NCBI RefSeq assembly: GCF_007904105.1
Contig: NZ_CP042325.1
Location: 1,860,001-1,924,000, forward strand
Reading direction: 5' to 3'
Length of the DNA stretch: 64,000 nucleotides
Origin: Corynebacterium sp. sy039
GTDB lineage: Bacteria > Actinomycetota > Actinomycetes > Mycobacteriales > Mycobacteriaceae
Notes under the pieces: model-generated
Seen by the model: the letters and a program-made list of their open reading frames with translations, nothing else
Database searches by the model: none
Told to the model about the DNA's origin: nothing
Program-made: the position numbers and the translations under genes
Shown: one piece after another, positions 10,300 to 19,572 of the stretch
Numbering within the stretch: the first letter of the stretch is position 1
How the letters are laid out: each line of letters opens with the position of its first letter

Positions 10300-11523
10300 T
10301 TAGCTCTGCTCTACTTCAAGAGCACACACTGCCTTGTCAAAGAAAAATGTGCTACACAATCCACCCAACGCAAGTAAGGCACACGACCACATGCCTATGG
10401 TAATTGACCATGCATGAGAAATATAGCCTAGCGGCGTACTCCATAACCCACTACCAGCAGTAACGATCTCTACCTGAGTATTCGTTGCCCGCCCGAATAT
10501 ATCTTCATCAAGTAGGTCATACATTTTCGCATACACCACAGCATTAGCAGCTGGAGCAAAAATTACGCATAATCCCAAGGGGACAACCATAGCTAATGTA
10601 GGAGTCAACAGTGCCACGGCAGAAAGCATAACCGTCAGGTTGATTCCATTGAGGAACATGAGCGTACGCAAGGAAAATCTTTTCTGTAAATAGCCCGTTG
10701 CCAACGCTCCAAGAACACCAATCACGCCAATTGCCGCTCTAGCAAAACCAATAATGTAGTTATTGTATTCCGCTTCTTCCAAAGCTATGACAGATAAAAA
10801 GAGAACTCCCGACATCGCGCTATTGAGAAATAGCTGCACAATAATTAAGTTACGCACAAAGGCATTGCGAATGACGAGGGATAAACCACCCATTGTGGTT
10901 TTCAGCAATGAGGTTTGTGCTCGTTGTTGTGGTTCCAACGGACTCTTGATGAGCACAAAACACGCAGCAGAAATAAGAGCGCTTAGCCCACTAGCCAGAA
11001 AGGGCAACCAATCATTGACGCTAAGCAGAAAACCACCAAACACAGGTCCCACTAATCCTGCTGCCTGCATACGGGCTTGCATCAGTCCTTCTGCACTAGC
11101 AAGTTTTTCCCTAGGCACTAGCTGCGGCAAAGAAGAACCGATGCTAGCTCCCGAAACAGCACTACACGACACTTCTAGCGACAACAGTGCACCAAAAGCA
11201 ATGATATTGAACGTATCACTAGCAATAAGTACCGCCGTGGCACAAGCAGTAAGAGCAGCAAGAACCTCGCCAATAAAAATGATCTTTTTCCGTTGCTTCA
11301 TGTCAGCCAAGCTGCCACCAATAATTCCTGCTACCAGGGATACCAGTGCCAGAATAGTCTCGATAATTCCGGCAGCTACCAGGCTTTGAGTATGCCGATA
11401 AATAACTAAAGGAATCGCTAAAGCTACAGCAACACCCACTACCTGCGACGCTACGCCAGAGAAAAGATACAGCTGAAACTCACGGTTTGTCGGCTTTGAC
11501 TTCGACGTTGCATCCTGTGGCAT
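10300..11523 (-). CDS. MFS efflux transporter
   Basis: 407-residue polytopic protein of the major facilitator superfamily. It has two six-helix halves and the cytoplasmic motif-A-like loop GGSLADMKQRKKIIF after helix 2, typical of drug-efflux members with 12 helices. The frame opens with TTG at 11538, but the ATG at 11523 (MPQDATSK) has GAAAGGGG just upstream, so I use it. It converges with the ABC exporter with only ten bases between stops. Substrate unknown. Confidence 0.86.
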   Translation of the reverse strand: MPQDATSKSKPTNREFQLYLFSGVASQVVGVAVALAIPLVIYRHTQSLVAAGIIETILALVSLVAGIIGGSLADMKQRKKIIFIGEVLAALTACATAVLIASDTFNIIAFGALLSLEVSCSAVSGASIGSSLPQLVPREKLASAEGLMQARMQAAGLVGPVFGGFLLSVNDWLPFLASGLSALISAACFVLIKSPLEPQQRAQTSLLKTTMGGLSLVIRNAFVRNLIIVQLFLNSAMSGVLFLSVIALEEAEYNNYIIGFARAAIGVIGVLGALATGYLQKRFSLRTLMFLNGINLTVMLSAVALLTPTLAMVVPLGLCVIFAPAANAVVYAKMYDLLDEDIFGRATNTQVEIVTAGSGLWSTPLGYISHAWSITIGMWSCALLALGGLCSTFFFDKAVCALEVEQS

Positions 11524-11592
11524 AGCATCCCCTTTCAATAAATAACTATCATTATACAGTTATCCAATTAAGGGCAGGACAGGAATAAAAAA

Positions 11593-11703
11593 GGAAAATT
11601 GGTAGCGTAAGTTACGGAAAATTGGTAGCGTAAGTTACGGAAAATTGGTAGCGTAAGTTACGGAAAATTGGTAGCGTAAGTTACGGAAAATTGGTAGCAT
11701 ACG
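11593..11703 (+). repeat. Tandem 23-bp repeats (four full copies and a diverged fifth)
   Basis: Units start at 11593, 11616, 11639, 11662 and 11685. Each begins GGAAAATTGG and ends in GCGTAAGTTAC, where GTAA-G-TTAC is a small palindrome. The first four are identical. The fifth diverges after GGTAGC and runs into the leader of the ATPase gene starting at 11732. The array lies directly upstream of that gene and behind the MFS gene read the other way. There are no spacers, so it is not a CRISPR array; an operator array or a slippage-prone promoter element is likely. Confidence 0.95.
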
Positions 11704-11731
11704 TCAAATAGAAAATGTAAAGAAGCAGATT

Positions 11732-12979
11732 ATGTCCTATTTACACCGAGCAGCAGACCAGCAACTCGACCAACTTCTTCCTTATGTAAGCGCTATTGCC
11801 ATTGAGGGGCTCAAAGGAGTGGGAAAAACTGAAACTGCACAGCGCAGAAGTACCACCACCTTAAAACTTGACTACCCAAGCGACCAACAAATCATCGCCG
11901 CTGATCCATATTTTACTTTCGCACCAGAAGGAACCATTCTGCTCGACGAATGGCAAAAACTCCCTCAGACATGGGACTATGTACGTCGAAACATTGATGC
12001 TGGCGCACCTGCCGAAAGATTCATTTTGACTGGTTCAGCAACTCCCATTGCAGGAACAGATACCCACAGTGGGGCAGGAAGAATCCTCTCGCTAAGAATG
12101 CGTCCACTGGCACTTTTTGAGCGAACACCCCAACACGCAACAATCTCCTTGCGCGAGCTTTTCTCTGGTACTGCCACTATCTCCGGGCAAACACATTTCA
12201 CACTAGAAAACTATGTGCATGCCATAGCAAGCAGTGGTTTTCCGGGTTTTTATGAAGCTCCAGAACCCGTGCGCAACGCTCAGTTAGATTCCTACTTGAA
12301 TCGAATCGTCGACCGTGACTTACCCGACCAAGGCTATACGGTACGCAATCGCGCAGGTCTACTGCAGTGGTTACGTGCCTACGCAGCTGCTAGCTCCACT
12401 ACCACCAGTTACTCCGAAATACTCGATGCAGCCACCCCTGGCGAAGGTCAAAAACCGGCAAAAACCACCACCCTGGTGTACCGAGAAAAACTAGCAGAAA
12501 TATGGATGCTCGATGAAGTACCTGCGTGGGACTTTAGTCGCTCGCCTTTTACCGGCCTAGCGCGCGCCCCGAAGCACCAGCTTGCCGACCCTGCTTTTGT
12601 GCTGCGCTTGCTCAACATCAATGAATCACAACTACTCAGTTCCCGATTCTCGCACCTCATAGGGCCATTATTTGAGTCACTGGCTACCCTGTCAGTGCGC
12701 GTAGCTACCCATGCATTATTGGGGACTGTGAGCCATTTCCGAACTCAAAAAGGAGATCATGAAGTAGATCTTATCGCTCAAGATCAAAATGGTTCCCTAC
12801 TCGCTATCGAGGTAAAACTCACCGCTCACGTGCGTGATGAGGATGTTCGACATTTATTATGGTTGAAAAAACAGCTACCCCAAGACATCACCGATACCAT
12901 TATCCTCACGACAGGTGAGCGTGCTTATCGACGAGCAGACGGCGTAGCTGTCATTCCACTAGCACTTCTAGGTTTGTAG
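11732..12979 (+). CDS. ATPase of the AAA_14/DUF4143 family
   Basis: 415 residues. N-terminal P-loop IEGLKGVGKTETAQ (about residues 25-38), Walker B-like TILLDEWQKLP and a sensor segment RFILTGSATP are typical of the bacterial AAA_14 ATPases. The C-terminal DUF4143 part ends with HEVDLIAQ and LLAIEVKL, the D-ExK arrangement of the PD-(D/E)XK nuclease fold. Role of the family is not established. The gene is preceded by five tandem 23-bp repeats and its stop overlaps the convergent permease gene by 12 bases. Confidence 0.85.
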   Translation: MSYLHRAADQQLDQLLPYVSAIAIEGLKGVGKTETAQRRSTTTLKLDYPSDQQIIAADPYFTFAPEGTILLDEWQKLPQTWDYVRRNIDAGAPAERFILTGSATPIAGTDTHSGAGRILSLRMRPLALFERTPQHATISLRELFSGTATISGQTHFTLENYVHAIASSGFPGFYEAPEPVRNAQLDSYLNRIVDRDLPDQGYTVRNRAGLLQWLRAYAAASSTTTSYSEILDAATPGEGQKPAKTTTLVYREKLAEIWMLDEVPAWDFSRSPFTGLARAPKHQLADPAFVLRLLNINESQLLSSRFSHLIGPLFESLATLSVRVATHALLGTVSHFRTQKGDHEVDLIAQDQNGSLLAIEVKLTAHVRDEDVRHLLWLKKQLPQDITDTIILTTGERAYRRADGVAVIPLALLGL

Positions 12980-13722
12980 CAATACCCCTTTGCGCATACG
13001 CGCGCTAAACCTTTGGGCAATCAAGCAGCCTAAAACAGCAAGCAAAGCACAAGAGAGTAACGTCGCAAAGTTATCGTGGTAGGTTGGCACTCTGCCACCA
13101 CGCCATGCCTGCACAACCTGAGTCAGCGGTAGCATACGCAACAATGCAGCAGCGGGTGGTGGATAAAACTCAAGTGGCACCACCACACCGCTACTCAGCG
13201 GCAATAAGGCGACCACCCAATTGAGCAGCACGTAGGGGTTAGCGCGCAATAATCCAACACCAGCAGCGCACATACCAAAGCCAACTCCGCATAACGCACT
13301 GGGGACAACAAGTTGGAAAAGCAAAGACCATGACACCCCTGCGGTGAGCGTCAATACTGCCAGCACCACTACACTGCCCAGCACTGAGGTAGCACAGGAA
13401 AGAATGCTTGCCCCACACCAATATGCAAGCGGAATGCGCCTGCGAGAAAAGATCTCCAGTGCGATTCCGGTATTGCGATCGTGAACCACAATACCCACCA
13501 CAGTCGCTGCCGCCAACGAAAACGAACTAATGACCAAAGACGCCACCACAATTGGCACCAATTCTGGCGCCCCAACTCCATTGCCGAGGAGTACGTCGAG
13601 GCTTATGCCCAAAGCTGGGACACAAAAACTGTGACAATAAAAGTACGCACACTCGCAAAAGTAGCGTTCGACGACCGTGCCAACACTCGCACAGCGTTTA
13701 TGATCGCGTAGATACCCATCAT
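12968..13722 (-). pseudogene. ABC-2 type permease, frameshifted near its N-terminus
   Basis: Second permease of an exporter. The natural start is the ATG at 13722, which shares its A with the TAA stop of the preceding permease. It reads MMGIYAIINAVRVLA and then a plausible first helix, but runs into a stop after about 37 codons. The rest of the protein (PALGISLDVLLGNG onwards, six or so helices, to the stop at 12968) is in the next frame. Adding one C to the CCC run near 13619-13621 would join the two frames. It may be a true mutation, a slippage site or a base-calling error. Read as a single frame, the gene would start at 13777 with a nonsensical N-terminus. Confidence 0.75.
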
Positions 13723-14498
13723 TACACCAGCTCAATCGTCGCATTTTTGCGTGCCAGACTCGCGGTGCGTCGCACAATCATTTTCGCTGCAATCAGCCAG
13801 ACGACGCACACCACAACGCATAGGGCGGCGTCGAGAAGCTGAAAATCCATCAGGAATCGAACACTGCCAGCGCTGGGCACAAAGAATCTGCTCCATTGGC
13901 TCAAGCTGGTGCCGCCGAGAGAGATGTCGAAAATGCCACTCAATGCTATGAGTGGGACGAGTAGCAACCCCTCGTACACTAAGGCGTGTGGAGTGGCGAG
14001 AAAAACTACGGCAATGATGTAACTCATCACCACCAAGGACAGCCACAGCAATAATGCGCCGAGCACGCATAATAAGCACTGATTCCACCGGAATGTCGGG
14101 AATACTTGGGGTGTCGGCAACGTACGCACAGCCCCAGGGAAAAACCATATAGCAGCAGAAATCGGAATGGCTAGCAGCCCGAATGTAGCGCAGGCAGTAA
14201 TGCTTGGCGCAATACCAGCAAAGGTGCCAAGTCGACTATGGGCTAAAAATACTAATGTGCCCTTGACACGCTCAAAGCCTAAAATACCAGAGGCAGTGAC
14301 AGTCACAGTCCACATCCCAATCGCAATTGTTCGGATAAAACCCACCCACGGTTGCCCACCCCATGCGTTAAGTGCAAGGAGCTGGATGAATGCAGTGGCA
14401 AAAGTGGCACTCAGTACCAATTCCAGGAAATAGCTAGTGCGGGCGAGCTCACGTATGTGAAAGCATGACATACGCACAAATCTGGCAATGTGTTTCAT
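13722..14498 (-). CDS. ABC-2 type transporter permease
   Basis: 258-residue membrane protein with about six hydrophobic helices and a basic amphipathic N-terminus (MKHIARFVRMSCFHIRELAR), as in ABC-2 permeases of drug and antibiotic exporters. It overlaps the ATPase gene by four bases at its start and the second permease by one base at its end, so the three are translated together. The permeases presumably form a heterodimer driven by the upstream ATPase. Confidence 0.82.
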   Translation of the reverse strand: MKHIARFVRMSCFHIRELARTSYFLELVLSATFATAFIQLLALNAWGGQPWVGFIRTIAIGMWTVTVTASGILGFERVKGTLVFLAHSRLGTFAGIAPSITACATFGLLAIPISAAIWFFPGAVRTLPTPQVFPTFRWNQCLLCVLGALLLWLSLVVMSYIIAVVFLATPHALVYEGLLLVPLIALSGIFDISLGGTSLSQWSRFFVPSAGSVRFLMDFQLLDAALCVVVCVVWLIAAKMIVRRTASLARKNATIELV

Positions 14499-15472
14499 TG
14501 TGCTCTCCTTGCTGCTAAAGCGAGGAAAGCGTCCTCAAATACAGCATCGCGAATAGTCACATCGTGAGGCATAGCTACTCGAGCTGACGCACACGCCTGT
14601 TGTATCCGATGATAAATCTCTGCCCGGTTGTATGGTGGCGGCACATAAATGCTAAAACACCATGTTCCACCCTGCGCGTGGAGTGAGCATACTCCCAGAG
14701 AAGCCAAAGCAGTACGTAGGGCAACGACCTCTGTTTCCGAGTGCGGAATATGGGAGAACTGCACCACTGTTGCTAATTGTGCAAAATCAAATATGTGCTG
14801 CTCGCTGCCAGAGACGAGCACTTCACCTTGGTCGAGCAGCACAATGTTATTGCTCAGCTGTGCAATCTCAGCCATGGAGTGCGAACTTAGCACAATGGCA
14901 GTTCCAGAGTCGGCTACCTGACGCACCACATTACGAATCTGTACCGAGACATCAGGGTCTAAACCGCTTGTTGGTTCGTCGAGAAGCACTAAGGCAGGAT
15001 TGCCGAGCAGTGCTCGCGCAATATGCGCGCGTTGTCTTTGCCCATGCGACAACGTAGCCACTGCGCGTTTACGCAGCTCAGACAAACCGACCAAGGACAA
15101 TACGCGGTCAATTTCCGCCCGCTGCGCCCGATAGGGTACATCTGCTAAATCAGCAAAGAACCTTAGGTTACTGTGCAATGAAGCGCGAGCATAAAAGCCA
15201 CGTTCTACCCCAAACATCATGCCGATGTGTGCGCGTGCGCGTTCTGGGTGGGCAACAGCGTCAATCCCGGTTATTGCTACGCGACCACTGCTGGGAGCTA
15301 AAATGGTGGCGCATATTTTTAGCGTGGTAGTTTTACCAGCACCATTGATCCCGACCAGGCCGAGAATCTCACCAGGTGCTAGCGAAAAAGATACATTTTT
15401 TAATGCGATTATTTCCCCACGCTGGTACGTTCTTGATATTTCTTCTACCAATAAAGCTGGGGAATTACTCAC
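14495..15472 (-). CDS. ABC exporter ATP-binding protein (ABC-2/DrrA type)
   Basis: 325-residue ATPase with Walker A VGINGAGKTTTLK, signature TLSHGQRQRAHIARALL and Walker B LVLLDEPTSGLD. The C-terminal 100 residues are the regulatory tail of drug-export ATPases. It starts with GTG at 15472, just after a tiny open frame. It overlaps the first permease by four bases. Gene sets of this kind export antibiotics, lantibiotics or drugs, or give immunity to them; the cargo here is unknown. Confidence 0.89.
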   Translation of the reverse strand: MSNSPALLVEEISRTYQRGEIIALKNVSFSLAPGEILGLVGINGAGKTTTLKICATILAPSSGRVAITGIDAVAHPERARAHIGMMFGVERGFYARASLHSNLRFFADLADVPYRAQRAEIDRVLSLVGLSELRKRAVATLSHGQRQRAHIARALLGNPALVLLDEPTSGLDPDVSVQIRNVVRQVADSGTAIVLSSHSMAEIAQLSNNIVLLDQGEVLVSGSEQHIFDFAQLATVVQFSHIPHSETEVVALRTALASLGVCSLHAQGGTWCFSIYVPPPYNRAEIYHRIQQACASARVAMPHDVTIRDAVFEDAFLALAARRAQ

Positions 15473-15494
15473 ACCTAAACCTCATTCTTAGTCC

Positions 15495-15569
15495 TTATGC
15501 TGTCATGGGATGTTCCTTCTTTTTCTTGTTCTGCGGCATGAACTGCGCAGAGAAACCATCGACTGACAT
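15495..15569 (-). CDS. Possible 24-residue leader or secreted-peptide precursor
   Basis: A tiny frame starts at ATG 15569 with an ideal AAGGAG eight bases upstream (15578-15583) and ends at a TAA at 15495, 22 bases before the ABC ATPase start. The product begins MSVDGFSAQF, then MPQN, then a KKKK run and ends EHPMTA. It has no recognisable family. Position and ribosome binding site suggest either a translated leader that couples to the transporter or a small peptide handled by it. It could also be chance; only the strong ribosome binding site argues for it. Confidence 0.4.
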   Translation of the reverse strand: MSVDGFSAQFMPQNKKKKEHPMTA

Positions 15570-15671
15570 AAGGCATTCTCCTTGAGTAAGCGGAATAAGA
15601 ATGTTCTTAGCATAATCCGTCGATAAGCAATCCGCTACGCTTTCGACGAAAATCCCTACCTGGGCAGTACG

Positions 15672-16901
15672 CTAAGAACCACCAGAACTTTTCGACTTCA
15701 CCATAATTGGGCATAAGACCAGCACACACGCTAGTGCCATGACCACACTCACTGGCAATTGCACACTAAATGTCGTTGCCAACCCAAAAGCAACCATACC
15801 CAGCGGAATAGTTCCTGTGGTCAGGAATTCTTCCCAGTTTGCAAAGGCACGCAGCCTGCCGGGTTCCAGGCTTTGCTGAATCCGAGTATCCCAAGCAATA
15901 CCGGCAGCACTCATCATAAATGCGGTGCTAAATGCAAGTAGCGCAATCACCATCACGGACCGACTCAGGGAAAAAGATACTACTTGAGCAGCGATAAGCG
16001 TCGCTGTGGCGGTCTGCAATAGTGGCCAAGAAAACTTTTGCAGCATACCCATTAGTTGCCCCGCAGAACCTACTACCCCGCCTAAGGCCAGAGCAGTGGA
16101 AATAATTGCCCAGCCGGTCGCATCGAAGCGTTGGATAACCAGCGCTGGACCCGCTGCCCCTGAGTACCCCATCAGCAATGTGATACACGCCCATGAGCAC
16201 AAACCCCACACTGCCCAACGAGGAAAGAAACGCATATCGCGGATCCGCCTAGGCTCGCTTTCCGACGTCGAGCCAGCACTATATTCCTCCTCATACTCAT
16301 ATTCTTCCTGGATACGAGGATCAATCTTGATGCTGAGCAATAGTGCAATCCCAATGAGGAAAGTGAGAGCGTCGAAAAGCAGAATCGGTACAAACCCGGC
16401 TTTGAGAAAGAAAAAGGTAGCGGCAGCGGGTGCCGCGAACATCAATATATTATGCGCCAAATCTGCGGCGGAGTTGAAGCGTTGCAAGCGTGACCTGGCG
16501 ACGATATCAGGTGTAATGGCAAAACGTGCCGGCATAAAAAATGACGTAGCGATCCCGTAGAGCAGAGAAGATATACACATTGCCACAATGGAATCCTGAT
16601 GCAGCATAATCCATGCCACCAGCCCAAGTTGAGCAATAAGGCGCACGCTATCAGCGCCAATCAGAATACTTTTGAGCGCAATATGCGGTATTCGACGAAA
16701 CCCTAGCGTACCGCCAAAACGACCAAGCCATAGCGCGATTAGCACTAATGTGAAACCTGTCCCCTGTGGTTCCACTCTCAGCGATTCCAGAATGAATGCG
16801 GTGGGGATAAGCACATCACCACAGATAGAAACAAACGTAGCAGCGAAAAATAGTTTCTCTTGGCGAGAGAATGTCTCTTTTGTCTCTTTTATGTGAACCA
16901 T
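15672..16901 (-). CDS. MFS transporter
   Basis: 409-residue polytopic membrane protein of the major facilitator superfamily, drug-pump-like. It has 12 likely helices, an acidic central cytoplasmic loop (EEYEYEEEYSAGSTSESEPRR) between the halves, and a C-terminal basic tail (KSKSSGGS). AAGGA lies immediately before the ATG, which is tight spacing, so the exact start is uncertain. It points in the same direction as the downstream 24-codon frame and ABC exporter and could share their transcript. Confidence 0.84.
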   Translation of the reverse strand: MVHIKETKETFSRQEKLFFAATFVSICGDVLIPTAFILESLRVEPQGTGFTLVLIALWLGRFGGTLGFRRIPHIALKSILIGADSVRLIAQLGLVAWIMLHQDSIVAMCISSLLYGIATSFFMPARFAITPDIVARSRLQRFNSAADLAHNILMFAAPAAATFFFLKAGFVPILLFDALTFLIGIALLLSIKIDPRIQEEYEYEEEYSAGSTSESEPRRIRDMRFFPRWAVWGLCSWACITLLMGYSGAAGPALVIQRFDATGWAIISTALALGGVVGSAGQLMGMLQKFSWPLLQTATATLIAAQVVSFSLSRSVMVIALLAFSTAFMMSAAGIAWDTRIQQSLEPGRLRAFANWEEFLTTGTIPLGMVAFGLATTFSVQLPVSVVMALACVLVLCPIMVKSKSSGGS

Positions 16902-17096
16902 TCCTTAAAACAAATACAAACAACAACGAGTTTTTTACTCAAAGCACTACATAATCATGTTCTATGTATTACTCTATTGAACTATAGAAAATAAAGATTG
17001 TGTATTCGTTAACGACAAACACTACCACTGAACTGCAAAAATACAAGCGTCATCGCCACATAGGCAACTCAACAAAACTAGAAGGAGCGTGGTCGT

Positions 17097-17432
17097 ATGA
17101 AACTTCTGGCTATTCGGTACACAGATGAAACAGCGGCTTCTATCAAATTTTATGAGGCGCTAGGGCTTAGCCTCAGCGTCGGAAGTGACGGAGATTCTTG
17201 GGTGGAGCTCAGTGGCGACCAGAGCATTCTTGCACTACACACAGCATCAGGCGCGAACTACCCTAAAGAAGGAATTGAGCTGTGCTTCGTCGCCGACACT
17301 GCCCTAACCGAAATACAAGAATCGCTACAAGCTGCTGGGTTTGATCCAGGCACAATCGTGAAAGAAGACTTCGGCACTTCCCTACGAGTGATTGATCCAT
17401 CTGGTTTAGCGCTCCAAATCAACGACCGCTAA
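17097..17432 (+). CDS. VOC/glyoxalase-fold protein
   Basis: 111-residue single-domain protein. The pattern MKLLAIRYTD, then TAASIKFYEALGLSLSVGSDGDSWVELSG, ending FGTSLRVIDPSGLALQIND is the vicinal-oxygen-chelate fold of glyoxalase, bleomycin-binding and related proteins. It carries AGGAG nine bases before the ATG. It lies ten bases upstream of an MFS gene on the same strand. VOC-pump pairs suggest handling of a small toxic compound, but no substrate can be inferred. Confidence 0.8.
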   Translation: MKLLAIRYTDETAASIKFYEALGLSLSVGSDGDSWVELSGDQSILALHTASGANYPKEGIELCFVADTALTEIQESLQAAGFDPGTIVKEDFGTSLRVIDPSGLALQINDR

Positions 17433-17442
17433 TTGTAATTGC

Positions 17443-18744
17443 ATGGGAAACAAAGAAAAACTTTATCGGGATAAAAACTTTGTTGCCTATTTTTCAGCGA
17501 GCATTGTTTCATCCTTTGGGTCCTCTTTAGTTGATTCCGTCTGGCCCGTTATTGCTTATTGGCTCACCGACTCCCCTCTTATCACTGGGTTGACCGTGCT
17601 AGCACAGGTTGCACCCCAGCTCCTATTTGGTTTAGTAGCTGGGGCACAAGTAGATCGAGCGCGCTCGAAACGTAATTTTCTCCTCATTCCTAATATAATT
17701 TCAGCCCTAGCGTATGCTCTTGCAGCCGCTTTGGGAGCGCATAGTCTTACAGCCTTGGCATTGGCACTTATCTGTTACACCATTTCAGAAACCGCTGACC
17801 TATATTTCAGCACTGCTCTGATGGCTACACTACCATCACTGTTCGGCAGGAAAAACATAGCCCAGGTACGTTCCACAATCAGTATTGTTATCAGTGTTCT
17901 TGGTTTTATCAGTCCAGTTCTCGCTGTTTTTATTCTCAACAAAACCAATGAACGCATCCTTTTCCTATGCAACAGTGTCTCTTTTGTAGTTGCTTTCTTT
18001 TTGCTCCTTCGCATCACGACGCTACGAAAAGAAACCACACCACCCCTACACACGGATTCTGCAACAACATCACAAGAAAAACCCAGCCTTTGGGCTGATA
18101 TTACGTCAGGGTTTACCTACCTCTGGCAAAACGCACCCGTTAGGGTACTTACCTTAGTAGGTATCCTCAATGCTTTCGTCGGAGGCGTGGTAGCCGCCCT
18201 ATATCTGCCTCTTGCCGACAATAACTATGGCATTGGTAATCACGATCCACGCATTACTTATTTGCTTTATGCCATGCTCATTGGTGGGATTGTCGGTAGT
18301 TTTCTGCTCCCAAGGCTAAGGGAGAGAGAAATTTCACCCATCCTTGTAGGTGCCAGTTCTCTCCTTATCAATACACTCACGCTCCTGCTCATGGTGTTCA
18401 GCCAATCATTCCTGCTTTTATTTGTGAGCCTATTGTTCTGGCAAGCCTCCTATGGACTTGTCATCATGAACGCAATTGTTCTGCGTATGGAGGTTGTTGC
18501 AGAAGAATACCTTGGGCGTGTTTCTGCCACAGCACGACTTATCTCTTGGGGTGCTTCACCTGTCGGCGCTCTTGCTGCTGGTTTCCTAGCGCAAATCAAT
18601 CTAGCAACGCCGCACACCATACTCCTATGTTCAGCATTATTGCCTGTCATAGGTGCTGGCTGCCTACTGGTCTTTCACAAGAACTACCGCTTGCGCATCC
18701 CAGATGCCCCTTCGAGCGATTCTGCAAGTGAACAATCAGCATAA
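17443..18744 (+). CDS. MFS transporter
   Basis: 433-residue major facilitator protein with two six-helix halves. Motif A reads GLVAGAQVDRARSKRNFL, in the loop after helix 2, as in MFS exporters. It directly follows the VOC gene, so the pair is probably one operon. Its last codons (DSASEQSA) are encoded by a 27-bp stretch (18718-18744) that recurs at 19945-19971 antisense inside another gene, so the C-terminus may have been created by recombination. Confidence 0.85.
   Translation: MGNKEKLYRDKNFVAYFSASIVSSFGSSLVDSVWPVIAYWLTDSPLITGLTVLAQVAPQLLFGLVAGAQVDRARSKRNFLLIPNIISALAYALAAALGAHSLTALALALICYTISETADLYFSTALMATLPSLFGRKNIAQVRSTISIVISVLGFISPVLAVFILNKTNERILFLCNSVSFVVAFFLLLRITTLRKETTPPLHTDSATTSQEKPSLWADITSGFTYLWQNAPVRVLTLVGILNAFVGGVVAALYLPLADNNYGIGNHDPRITYLLYAMLIGGIVGSFLLPRLREREISPILVGASSLLINTLTLLLMVFSQSFLLLFVSLLFWQASYGLVIMNAIVLRMEVVAEEYLGRVSATARLISWGASPVGALAAGFLAQINLATPHTILLCSALLPVIGAGCLLVFHKNYRLRIPDAPSSDSASEQSA
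18718..18744. repeat. 27-bp direct repeat, copy 1
   Basis: The stretch from GATTCTGC to the TAA stop of the MFS gene is identical to 19945-19971 in the same orientation. Flanking bases are partly similar as well (AAAGAA follows both). Confidence 0.85.
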
Positions 18745-18929
18745 ACACGAAAGAACCTCGAGTTTATTTATGCGTATGCCTTGAGTGTTGCTTCATAAAA
18801 TTAGGCACTGGCGTAGCAAGAAAGAATATCTAAAGAAAATAGGGTAGTTCCACAAAGATTGACATTTGGGTGTGAGCATTCTTTAGAATAGGCTTGCGTC
18901 AGTGCCCATAGTGATGTCGTAATCCACCA

Positions 18930-19274
18930 CTAACCTTACCGATGATATGCGGGTAGCTTTGTTGAGTGCTATGGAACCTGGGGCACGGTTTGTTTCCGAT
19001 AAAGCGCGCCTACCCTCGGGCTTTCACACAACTAGGCGTAAATCATACTATCATTCGTGGCACACAAAACAGTGGCTCCCTGATGAGAATTAATGGGATT
19101 CATTCTTCGCTCAAAAAAATCATGGACGCTTATAATGGCGTTGCCACAAAGTACTTAGAGCACTATCTAGCGTGGCATAAGTGGTACAAAATGGACGCAA
19201 GTAGTGGACGGGAATTATTGTCTGCCGACCCTCATGACACTTATAGCAGCACCCGCGACACCATGAAATGGTGA
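18930..19274 (+). pseudogene. IS1595/ISXO2-like transposase remnant
   Basis: Two frames together give the C-terminal part of a transposase. The first reads NLTDDMRVALLSAMEPG, then ARFVSDKA (about 18932-19005). After a frameshift the second reads AYPRAFTQLGVNHTII, RINGIHSSLKKIMDAYNGV and ATKYLEHYLAWHKWY (about 19008-19230). This matches my memory of the end of ISXO2-like DDE transposases (asparagine-rich loop, ...GVATKYL..YL.W..W). The catalytic front half and clear terminal inverted repeats are missing, so it is a dead fragment. Confidence 0.7.
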
Positions 19275-19435
19275 CACGATGCCAGCAATGAGTAGCCAAG
19301 CTCATTGCTGCATTATAACTGCACTACAAGAACGTAGCGCCCAACATACATAAAAATTGGCACTGACTAGGCAACCAGTAATATCTTTCACCGGTTTTTG
19401 CTGTTAAAATAGTTTTTTGTAATCAAATGCCAATC

Positions 19436-19473
19436 TTTAAGGTGCCTAGGCTGCAATAGCCTAGGCATTTTTG
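19436..19473 (+). terminator. Rho-independent terminator, second copy of the 38-bp repeat
   Basis: Identical to 8576-8613: stem arms at 19443-19452 and 19458-19467, then T5. Here no recognisable gene ends just upstream on the plus strand, so the copy looks displaced by recombination. It could still stop read-through from the VOC-MFS operon. Confidence 0.85.
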
Positions 19474-19572
19474 GGGTTAAGGGGCAATCAAATTAAATAT
19501 ATAAATCCATCATATCCAAAAATAGAACTAGCATACATCAAACTATATTTGATGTATGCTACACAACCAACG

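Noticed and set aside
11593..11703. Tandem repeats as a CRISPR array
   Set aside because: Units abut with no spacers and no cas genes are nearby.
18800..19390. Terminal inverted repeats of an intact IS around the transposase remnant
   Set aside because: Sequences such as GGCACTG near 18806 and 19360 look alike but are in direct orientation and imperfect, so I cannot define IS ends.
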